Shown here one piece after another: positions 20,776 through 29,741 of a stretch of DNA of 64,000 bases (within the stretch, counting starts at the first letter, position 1; each line of letters opens with the position of its first letter). Below the pieces are notes generated by a model. That model made no database searches, had not been told where the DNA came from, and worked only from the letters and a program-made list of their open reading frames with translations. The stretch is from assembly GCF_964355755.1 (NCBI RefSeq), contig NC_092680.1, positions 873,001 through 937,000 on the forward strand. Direction: 5' to 3'. Position numbers and translations under genes: made by a program. This DNA is from Antedon mediterranea. Lineage: Eukaryota; Echinodermata; Crinoidea; Comatulida; Antedonidae.

Positions 20776-21180
20776 ATGTCGGATACTGGAAAATTAGCAT
20801 ACTGCGGCACCTGGAGGTTTGAACGTAGCGTAAACTATGATGAATTTGTAAACGAAATGTACATCGGTGTGGACGGAAGCTGTCCGAAAAAAATGACCAC
20901 ACCCTCTGCTTGGTTACGAGTGAGTAAAGAAGAAAATAGCGATACTTTCACTATCGTATCGGAACATTCAACTCGGACGTTTACGTTAGGAGAAGCACAA
21001 TATGACGACATCCACTGGGTTCCAACGGACAGGACGGTTAGATGGGAAAACGGGAAGATGATCGGAAGCGGGAAATGGACAACTGTAGCTGTGATTGAAA
21101 ACGGTGGCAAAATCTGGCATTCCAACTACACTACAGCTAGTGGGATTTCAACCGATGTGTATTATACCTTAGAAGAATAA
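20776..21180 (+). CDS. Fatty-acid-binding-protein-like (cytosolic lipocalin family), intronless
   Basis: A 134-aa reading frame of the size typical of intracellular lipid-binding proteins (127-140 aa). It opens with a GTW motif at residues 11-13, as in the family's first beta strand, followed by an NYDEFVNEM helix like the FABP helix-turn-helix. Beta-strand-like repeats follow (FTIVSEHSTRTFTLGE, KMIGSGKWTTVAVIENGG, KIWHSNYTTASG). There is no signal peptide. The family's C-terminal carboxylate-binding Arg-x-Tyr is not preserved: the end reads STDVYYTLEE, with Asp where Arg is expected. Family genes usually have three introns at fixed places and this one has none, so a retrocopy is possible. 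Its 3' flank is partly duplicated at 23695. Family assignment is by pattern, so moderate confidence. Confidence 0.62.
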   Translation: MSDTGKLAYCGTWRFERSVNYDEFVNEMYIGVDGSCPKKMTTPSAWLRVSKEENSDTFTIVSEHSTRTFTLGEAQYDDIHWVPTDRTVRWENGKMIGSGKWTTVAVIENGGKIWHSNYTTASGISTDVYYTLEE

Positions 21181-21202
21181 TGTACGTAGAACAAGTTCAA
21201 CA

Positions 21203-21264
21203 ACATGCCTAGCACTTCATGAGATAGTAATAGTTGCCTAGCACTTCATGAGATAGTAATAGTC
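21203..21264. repeat. 28-bp tandem duplication
   Basis: Two copies of a 28-bp unit containing GCCTAGCACTTCATGAGATA follow the FABP-like stop codon. The related flank at 23695 lacks this segment. Confidence 0.8.
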
Positions 21265-21340
21265 GTCGAAAAGAACATTACCATTAGCAAAAAAACATGA
21301 TATGCAGATGGATTCTTAGTCTTATTAAAATAACAACGCA

Positions 21341-22829
21341 GACCAATTTCTGTGGTCGGTCATATTGCAAACATGATTGAGAGAGTTGTTCAGGAACAAA
21401 TAATTACCTTTCTTGAGTCTTATGATTTAATTAATGTGGACCAATTTGCGTTTTTAAAAAACCATTCCACTGTACGTGCTTACACAGAGTGGTTGATGAT
21501 TGGTTGGAAAGTTTTAATGATTCTGAATTGATCGGTGCTTGTTTCTTAGATATATCTAAATGTTTTGATACGATCGATCACTCAATTCTTTTATATAAAC
21601 TTGAAAAATACTGTTTCAGTGAAAATGTTTTAAATTGGTTTGTAAATTATCTGAAAAACAGAAAACAGTTTGTATACTGCAACAATAGAAAATCTAAACT
21701 GAGAGATATTAACATTGGTGTTCCGCAAGGAAGTGTCCTTGGGCCCATCCTTTTTCTTCTATTTATTAATGATATTTCGCCGTCTGTTATAAATGGAACT
21801 TGCAGCATTTTTGATGATGATGTTGTTGTGTATACTACTGGTAATTCAACTAAGTCTTTAAACGATTCTCTACAAATAATCATGAATAATGTTAGTGAAT
21901 GGTATAATAGAAACCACCTCTCAATCAATACAGACAAAACTAAGGTCATGTTACTCAGTAACAGTCGTTCAGTAGATAATATCCAACTGGATATTAAAAT
22001 TGGGCCCACCAAAATTGAACAAGTTGATAGCATACATAAGATATCTGGGAGTTATTATAGATGAAATGTTAACGTGGAAACAGAATACCCAGTCTATCAG
22101 TAAAAATATTGGGTATAAAATTTCAATGTTGAGTAAAATGGCGGGATGTCTAAATAAATCATTATTAGAAACGTTGTTTTTGAGTACCATACAACCTTGT
22201 AGTGACATGCGATAACTGTTTGGGGAAATACCTCTGAGCAAAACAAGAATATCTTGAAGCGTCTTCATAGAAGAGCGGCTCGCATTGTTACCCAAAATTT
22301 TGACTTTGTTGACGTGAGGGATGATGACATAATTCAGGATCTTTCCTGGAAAATATTTTGAAGAGAGAAGAGATTTTTATCTAGCTAGTCTAATGTATAA
22401 ATGTATCCACGGCCTTGCTGCAACCAGATTGACAAATGAAATTGAACTAATTGGGAATGTACACACCCATTCAACGCGTGGAGTAGACAACTTAAATGTT
22501 GTTATACCCCATTATACCCGTAGCAAAATGGATTCGTCTTTTAAAGTTGCAGGCGGAAAAATATGGAATGACTTGCCAGCAGATATAAAACATTCACCCA
22601 CGATTATGTTCTTTAAAGCTACGATACAGATCTCATTTCTTTTCATAACATTTAACTTCCAGTTTATATTTTTTGTTGCTTTTATTATTAATTGTAATTG
22701 TATAAGACTTAAATTAGTATCCGTTTTTGTCGACAGGACCACAATGCAAAACAAGTTTATTTCTACTTGATTGTGTATTATCCTGTATAAATATGTTGTT
22801 AAATAAATAAATAAAAATCAATAAATAAA
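21341..22829 (+). mobile_element. 5'-truncated non-LTR retrotransposon (LINE), inactive
   Basis: Reverse-transcriptase pieces lie in three frames: ERVVQEQIITFLES, then DISKCFDTIDHSIL, GVPQGSVLGPILFLLFIND and LSINTDKTKVMLLS, then YLGVIIDEMLTW, and finally a C-terminal GGKIWNDLPADIKHSP tail as in CR1/Jockey-like elements. Frameshifts occur near 21489, 22030 and 22215, and a stop near 22360. The catalytic box reads FDDD rather than F/YADD. The 3' tail is TAAA repeats. AACGCA occurs at both junctions, and an unoccupied copy of the site lies at 23782, so both ends are known closely. Confidence 0.88.
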
Positions 22830-22925
22830 ACGCAAACATTTTTTTCTACGATTTGAGACTAATTGGCGCATATTTATGTCTTTGGGCTTCCTTCAAGAAA
22901 ATATATTAGTAGTATCCAAGAGCTT

Positions 22926-23297
22926 TGAGGAGAACAAAGGAAATCTATTGTATGAGAATTATAGGAAAACAAAGGGTTTGCTAATTAAAGTCCTAGGCTA
23001 ACAAAAGGGTAGGAGGAGGATAATTACAGGGAAACAATAAGAAATCTTCTTGATTAAATTTAGGAAAACAAATGGGTATTAATTGGATTATACAGGTGTG
23101 TATGATGGCGGTCATGACTTTAGTAATCTAATTTTAATTAATTAACAATAGAATGTATAGTTTTAAAAAGGTGGAGGCTTTGTATAGAGTGTATCACACG
23201 TGCTTTACAATTACTGACAATACTCACAACGAGTGCTTTGTTTTTTGACAATAGGATTTGATCATAATATAAAAGAGAGGGTTATAATTAAGGAGCG
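22926..23297. repeat. Tandem duplication, copy A
   Basis: About 370 bp repeated with few differences at 23315-23694. Shared signatures include AACAAAGGAAATCTATTGTA, GGTGGAGGCTTTGTATAGAG and ACTCACAACGAGTGCTTTG. No coding capacity. Confidence 0.9.
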
Positions 23298-23314
23298 ATT
23301 GTTTGCTAGCATTT

Positions 23315-23694
23315 GAGGCTAACAAAGGAAATCTATTGTATAAGAATTATAGGAAAACAAAGGGTTTGCTACTTAAAGTCCTGGGCTAACAAAAGGGTAT
23401 CTATAGGAGGAGGATAAGTACAGGGAAACAATAAGAAATCTACTTGATTAAAGTTAGGAAAACAAATGGGTATTAATTGGATGATACAGGTGTTTTCGTA
23501 GAATGATGGTGGTCATGACTTTAGTAATCTAATTTTAATTAATTAACAATAGAATGTATAGTTTTAAAAAGGTGGAGGCTTTGTATAGAGTGTATCACAG
23601 GTGCTTTACAATTACTGACAATACTCACAACGAGTGCTTTGTTTTTTTTTGACAATAGGATTTAATCATAATATAAAAGAGGGGGTTATAATTA
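23315..23694. repeat. Tandem duplication, copy B
   Basis: Second copy of 22926-23297, separated by about 17 bp, with small indels such as a TATC insertion after AAAAGGGTA. It runs directly into a duplicate of the FABP-like gene's 3' flank. Confidence 0.9.
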
Positions 23695-23875
23695 AGTTCA
23701 ACAACATGCCTAGCGAAAAGAACATTACCATTAGCAAAAAAATATGATATGCAGATGGATTCTTAGTCTTATTAAAATAACAACGCAAACATTTTTTTTT
23801 CTACGATTTGAGACTAATTGGCGCATATTTATGTCTTTGGGCTTCCTTCAAGAAAATATGTTATAAAGTAAACAT
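23695..23875. repeat. Duplicate of the LINE target region without the LINE
   Basis: The left part matches 21195-21340 and the right part matches 22830-22912, joined at AACGCA (23782-23787). It therefore records the pre-insertion sequence of the locus occupied by the LINE at 21341. Confidence 0.88.
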
Positions 23876-24001
23876 TAATTTTTGTCAAATTGCTAACCAG
23901 GGCTGAATGAACCCAAACCCGATTTGGGACTAAGTTCATGCATTTTAACAGACAGAAGGCGGCTTGCGGGTGGCAAAATTGTCAATGTTACTACATTGCT
24001 A

Positions 24002-25995
24002 GCAAAATATCCGATTAATGCAAGATATTGTATTGTTATGTTATGAATAATCGTTTATGGTAGTTGGTGTGTATGATCGCACCGTCCCAGAATAGTGACA
24101 TGTTTTAAACAGATAGTTTGTCTTCGATGGTTTTTGTATGGGGTTAATGGAGAGTGAATAAGATAAAACAGAACATTTGCAAAGATGCCGATTTCTTGAT
24201 CAACTTTGAAACTTAGACTAATTCCGCCGCCGGGCTTGGCCTAATAGGCATATACGAAGTCGAGTTTTTAAAGTAGAAAATCCCACCTAACATGTTGAAG
24301 TCGATCTGGATAGTTGACATACATTATCATAATTATCATAGGTGATTATGTATAATAATAAGTATAAGTGCAATTCTAGGGACTTAGCTCTATGTTCATT
24401 CTTAGCTCTGCCCCAACCGCTGCAGTGGTCTAGTACTGGAGACTTAATATTTAATTTCATGTTTCAATGAATAGGTGCACTTTCCGGGGACAAGCTCTTT
24501 TGTCCTGGTGGATTTAGTTTGTTTCATATAATTTCAAATTATGTAAAGTTTTTTAAAATAATAGATGTAATTTCTGGGAACCGTGCAACTCCATTTTAAA
24601 CAGTTTGGTATGCCGTGCGTTGTTATGAAAATGAGTTTGTGCAGGTGTATAGTAAGTTGATTGTTAGTGATTCGCGGTGAACACGACACACTGTTACATT
24701 TTATTTTGTAATATTTACATTAGAATATTCAAATCATGTAAAGAAACAATTTTCCAGGCGAGCACCTAGCAGCTCCCCTCTTTTAGTTTGCAAAAGTAAT
24801 CTTGAATAGAAGTCCATCTGGAAAAGTAGCCCACCCAAGAGTACTAACAAATGCAGGAGCACATGGGATTCTTTTCGAGGTTTTATAGTAGTAGTTTATT
24901 TAATTTTCTAACAATTTAATGCCATACAACATTGTTCCTGATTTTTTTTTTAAAAAGGTCCACTTGTGTTTTAGGCCTAGGCCTGACATTTAGTCAAACC
25001 TTTAAATATCGCTCTTTCAAAAAAAAAAAAAAAATTAATTAAAAAAAAGTTGTATCCGTAGAGGTTCGAAACCACCCAATACAGAGTTGAGAGCACTCAA
25101 AGCTGAGCATTACACGTTACGCCACAACGTACATTGCTGTACAGCTGATAATTGTCTATGTATACGTGTATTACGCAATATATCTTTACGTCATAAATAT
25201 CGTATTAACCTTGCTAAAACCAAAATGATCAGTTAGCTCATTCGCCTGAGCGTCGTGTTAACACACGTGTGTCGTGGGTTCGATTCCCACGCTGGTCGGT
25301 GGAATAGAGTTAAGGCTATGCGAGCCACTGTGTTTGGGGTTCCCCCTTTCCACCACACATCATGAGGCGACAACATCAATGCATCTGGTGATGTGCTGGA
25401 AACGACCCCAAAAGGCTGTGGCAGGGCCTTAGTGCTGAGGCAGGGAGAGCACATTTAACATCTTTTTTTTATTTAATTTTTTTTCAACCTGTATTTGATC
25501 TCGTAAATTTTATGTTTGGTGCCCTCAATTTTAAAAGAAATTAATATTTTTCTTCGTTACGTATTTAGAATGGAATTTATATTCATCGCAGGAGTACGAA
25601 GCGGTTGCAAATGAGTTTATACAGGTGTAGTGGGATAGATGGTATTGTTAGTAATTCGCGATCAACATGCCACACAAAGTTTGATTTTATTAATCAATGT
25701 GAAATATCCGATTAATACAAGATATTGTATTATTATGTTATGAATAATTGTTTATGGTAGTTGGTGTGTGGTCGCACCGTCCCAGAATAAACATGTTTTA
25801 AACAGATAGTTTGTCTCCGTTCTTGAATGGGGTTAATGGGGACCGATGAGATCAAATATAGAACATTTCTAAAGATGCTGATGCCTAGACCAACTTCGAA
25901 ATTGGACTAATTCTCCGGCTGTGCTATGCCTTATAGGTGTAATGTATAGTTGACATTAATTTAACATTATCATAATTATCATAGGTGATTATTGT
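24002..25995 (+). repeat. Composite 2-kb repeat with terminal direct repeats and SINE
   Basis: About 300-350 bp at 24002-24352 recur in the same orientation at 25701-25995, sharing CCGATTAATRCAAGATATTG and GATCGCACCGTCCCAGAAT-like sequence. They flank about 1.35 kb that includes the SINE module at 25227. The layout resembles an LTR-type or terminal-repeat non-autonomous element, but no polypurine tract, primer site or coding region was recognised. An inverted relative lies at 10030-11590. Confidence 0.65.
25227..25460 (+). mobile_element. tRNA-derived SINE
   Basis: The tRNA-like head (25227-25298) has TTAGCTCATTCGCC as A box, an anticodon-arm-like hairpin and GGGTTCGATTCCC as B box. A non-tRNA body of about 160 bp follows, with CATCTGGTGATGTGCTGG and CTGAGGCAGGGAGAGCAC, then a T-rich end. 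It is not a functional tRNA gene because the acceptor stem does not pair properly. Confidence 0.75.
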
Positions 25996-26817
25996 AATTG
26001 TTTTATAAATTGTACAATTACAATTGGTAGGCTACTTCTACTAGAACGGCACTCTGAGTGCATATCTCTGCCTCTGAAACATTTCCTACATAAGATTTCA
26101 TCGGGAAAAGAATGTAAATTTGTCTTTCTTAAAATACTGTGTGTGATTAGACTAATTTCACTATAACCATGTGTATGCGAATTTGATGTAATGGAATGGT
26201 TATGTAACCAGCTTTCAACTAACAATAGTTTAATTTGAATAACAAAAGAACAACAACGCCAACAACAAACGGGTGAATGTATATGTATGTTGTTAAAACT
26301 ACTCGTAGAAAAAAACCTGTACATTAAATCAAATTATGTTTTAAAATCACAAATCAAAATATAGCCCTAGCCTCTTGTAGAAAACTGAAGTTTTTTGGAC
26401 AAGTAGTTCTCGAGAAAATGCAATTTCAGTTTTAATGGAAGCCTAATTTATGTAGGTACCGGTAGAATACTCATACTCAATCTAATTCATCGCTCATGGA
26501 AATATTTAAAAAAGGCTTTTTAAAATCGCAGTTTTAGACCAGGATATCATCTTTTTTGTAGGCATACTATTATTGTATTTGTGAAATAATAATGAAACAG
26601 AAATAAACTAAGAGCTCAGTAATAAACGGTCAATGTTGAAATGTAATTCTCTGATCCTCAAATCCAGTGACATTTGGTTATAGATCATCCCATGATGCAA
26701 AGCCTGAGTTTCCTTTGGACCTTTCGTGTTAACAGCTATTGTCTTCTTATCAATGAGTAACTTCATTGATCTCTCCTCTACAACCTGTTCACTGAATTGT
26801 TTGTGTTAAAGAAGTTT

Positions 26818-26885
26818 AAAGCTCTCTACACTATCAAACGTCATATGACAAAACAATGTGATGTGCACTTATATGGACATGATGA
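26818..26885. mobile_element. MITE family 1, left-end fragment
   Basis: AAAGCTCTCTACACTATCAA starts a truncated copy that retains GACAAAACAATGTGATGTGC and TATGGACATGATGACA, then loses similarity. Confidence 0.6.
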
Positions 26886-27757
26886 CACCAAATATTTTTG
26901 GGTCGTCATTAAAAAAACTTGTTTTTGAAATCAAGTGCAGTTTCTGTTTCTATATAGGGCCTATAGGCAATATGCCAAGTATAACCATAAGCGAATTGAT
27001 TCATATATCCTTAACATTGCTAACCTGCAGTGTCTTTGATTATATAAAAAGCTGCTATAAAACCACCGTTATGACAAAGTCATCAATGTTGGGTGCTCAA
27101 CCCATAATTTAGGCAAACCATCTGATCATGCCTTGTGAGAGTACAAGTACTACTTTAGTTTATTTTAAGTTCCAATTCAATAGAAATAAAACGGTATTTT
27201 TAATACATTAGATTTCATTAACATTTATTTATATAGTAGTATGAATTAATAATAGTATGAAGTTTTCATCGACTTCAATTTCATTTTTGACTAAATTATT
27301 TTCATGGATCAAACTTCTAAATGAATTCATGTGAAACATCAATAGACCGCGTAAGGTCAGACCATGACCCATAATAAAGTTGTAAGAATAATTTTGAACA
27401 ACTTCCTGTCTAAAATGATCGAGCGGAAGAAGTGTTTCCCATGCACTCATTATCCTGCCACGATGACAATTACAACTAAAAAGCTTTGCAAATAATGTTC
27501 TTTGGATTTCATCTTGTTCCCAGTGTTGTTTTACGCAGTTTTTGATACAAATTTGTCAAAAAACAATTCTATTTTTATGTAGGATATATACATATAGATG
27601 TTTGTTGAGTCTTAATGTATTTAATGACAATATGTTTTTGTTATACGGCAGGATATATTGAAACGATCGAGAATAATATTTAATGCAGAAAGTAACATCA
27701 GCAGAAACACAATTGTAATTCGGTAGGTACGAACAACTTTAAATAAGTATTCATTGC

Positions 27758-27815
27758 GCTAAATATGACATGTCATGAGGATGACGTCATGTCATGAGGA
27801 TGACGTACCGTACGT
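27758..27815. repeat. Short duplication containing a TGACGTCA palindrome
   Basis: CATGTCATGAGGATGACGT occurs twice in tandem, creating the palindromes GACATGTC and ATGACGTCAT. The latter has the CRE core TGACGTCA, which may be coincidental. Confidence 0.6.
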
Positions 27816-28383
27816 AGTCTGTGTTACTATAGCCCTTTAAAAAAGGACCTACGGTCTCGGAGCAAGGGCTATTAGTGCTTAATAAGTCTTTGCTTAGAAA
27901 TGCAAAACGTGCGCTACGCTCCAAAAATCTAGATAGGTCTACAAGTTACTATACCATATTATAGTATACCTATACTAGTCAATATTGGTCCAACATGTTA
28001 CCAGGTTTGAAACAAACAAGAAAGGCGTTTATAATATCTATGTTTAAATCTTGTTAGAAACGTATCTAAAAACGCTATTTCTATTATTTCATATTCTTTA
28101 ATATTATAAGCCTCTTTCTGTGACATGCTATAGGCCTATATTGTCATACACTAGGCCTACTATCTTAACCCAACGGTTTAAAATACCTTGTTATGCAAAG
28201 AAGAAACATTTTACGGAGATTCGGCGGTGAAAATTAGATAATTAAAACAAACAAGGTAATGTTGTCTAGTCGGGAAGAGCTGTAACTTATTGTAAACTTT
28301 TTTGTAATAAACTATTATTTGCTACGGTAATTATTTTGATCTTTTTTAAAATCAACAGAATCCGTCCATTTGTATCTAATACT

Positions 28384-28806
28384 ATGAGTTCGCAACCTTG
28401 GAGCTGGTTTATTCCTCTTGTGTTAATCATGATCATTCTTCTCGTATTCGTCTACCTATGCTATTGTAAATGGCCAGTGAAACGCTACCACTCGTACGAT
28501 GACCCACGAGTGCTACTCCACAATCCGGACGCGGTCGAGGTCATCGCTAACCCCGCTGCCATTGAGGACGATGACATGCACTTCTCGATTCCTGCCGATG
28601 CTGACAATACTGATAGATGCAGTACCACCACCGATGCTAGTGTTGATGACTTCGATATAGGTATGGGTACGGACATAACAACATTGCATTCAACAAGAGT
28701 TGCTAAGGATTATAACCCGTTTGACGAAATTGATGAGCAGCCTATAAGTAGTAATGGACGCGTCCTGTCAGAGATGGACCAATCTAAAGAACCACTATTA
28801 CTATAA
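28384..28806 (+). CDS. Unrecognised single-pass membrane protein, or last exon of one
   Basis: An open frame of 140 aa from the ATG. After eight residues comes one hydrophobic segment (about residues 9-28, FIPLVLIMIILLVFVYLCYC), then a basic stop-transfer patch (KWPVKR) and an acidic, Ser/Thr-rich tail of about 105 residues. The tail has an NPF motif at 111-113, of the kind bound by EH-domain endocytic adaptors, and ends EPLLL. There is no signal peptide and no known domain. The frame stays open upstream to a possible splice acceptor near 28358, so this could be the terminal transmembrane-plus-cytoplasmic exon of a larger receptor whose upstream exons I could not find. Locally higher GC and codon use support real coding. 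Function unknown. Confidence 0.5.
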   Translation: MSSQPWSWFIPLVLIMIILLVFVYLCYCKWPVKRYHSYDDPRVLLHNPDAVEVIANPAAIEDDDMHFSIPADADNTDRCSTTTDASVDDFDIGMGTDITTLHSTRVAKDYNPFDEIDEQPISSNGRVLSEMDQSKEPLLL

Positions 28807-28888
28807 AGGTCGACAAATATCGTCAACACAAAACTATTAAAGCCTACTGTATTCAAAATATATATACGGAACAAATCGGAATGCTTAA

Positions 28889-29028
28889 GCTAGGTTCCCA
28901 CTAGGACGTAAACGCAACGCAAGCGAGTTGACCATGACAAGTGACAGCAGTTCGAATAATCCATCGCTTGTGATTGGTCAAATCCCTTACGTCGTTGTGT
29001 TGCGTCTCTAGACTCTAGTTGGAACAAG
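28889..29028. mobile_element. MITE family 3 copy
   Basis: The ends are GCTAGGTTCCCACTAG and CTAGTTGGAACAAGC, an imperfect inverted repeat. The interior contains ATCGCTTGTGATTGGTCA, shared in reverse orientation with the copy at 36022. Confidence 0.65.
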
Positions 29029-29741
29029 CAATAATTTCAGATTTTACCAAAGAATCGTCGGTGAAATATCGAAATCAATCATATCTCAATGGGGTTCGCA
29101 ATACTAATGTTATTTGACAACATTTGGGAACTGTTTAATGAACACTGGTGCATGTTGTTGTTATGTTAAATTCACCTTGTTCAGATTAAATCCTCCTTTG
29201 GTTTAATGTGGCCCAAAATGGAATGGATGGATTAATTAGTTTGAATGAGCAACCATTGTATTATTTATTTGAATGCTAGACGTGGATTAGAAACATTAGG
29301 CCTACAACCGAATATGCTGTAATTCCATTATTGTAAATACCAATATATCTCTACTCTCTACTATTTCTCTCTCCAATTCATTGAAAATGACATGGGTTTG
29401 GCGTGGAGGAAAACAATTCCATTAGATGGAAAAACAATTATTCATTGCAACAAACACTTGCCTATGTTTTGATTATTATATAATTTATAACAAAATAACG
29501 CAATCTTTTATTTTCTTTGTAATCCATTTTAAAATCACAGTAGTCGATATTAAAGAGTTCGTGATGGAATCGAAAAAAGTTTTAAGTTTATTAATACACA
29601 GAGGGCGCTCCATAAAAAAACATAATACAAAAACATACGGTGCTGTTGACTGTGTGGGAAGGAAGGCCTAGCCGCACATTACATACAGTTTCCAGTGATG
29701 AAAACTGTTTTTATTTAGAATAAAGTGAATGTATATGCACC

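Larger units (their letters stand above)
25996..28335. other. Region between the composite repeat and the membrane-protein ORF
   Basis: No supported gene. It contains a partial MITE at 26818 and a short duplication at 27758. Short frames at 25989, 26858 and 27229 have no domain and AT-driven composition. Confidence 0.35.

Noticed and set aside
21489-22064. Functional reverse-transcriptase gene
   Set aside because: It is 5'-truncated, with several frameshifts and stops, and FDDD in place of the F/YADD catalytic box.
25227-25298. tRNA gene
   Set aside because: A and B boxes are present, but the acceptor stem does not pair and the sequence continues into a repeated non-tRNA body. It is a SINE head.
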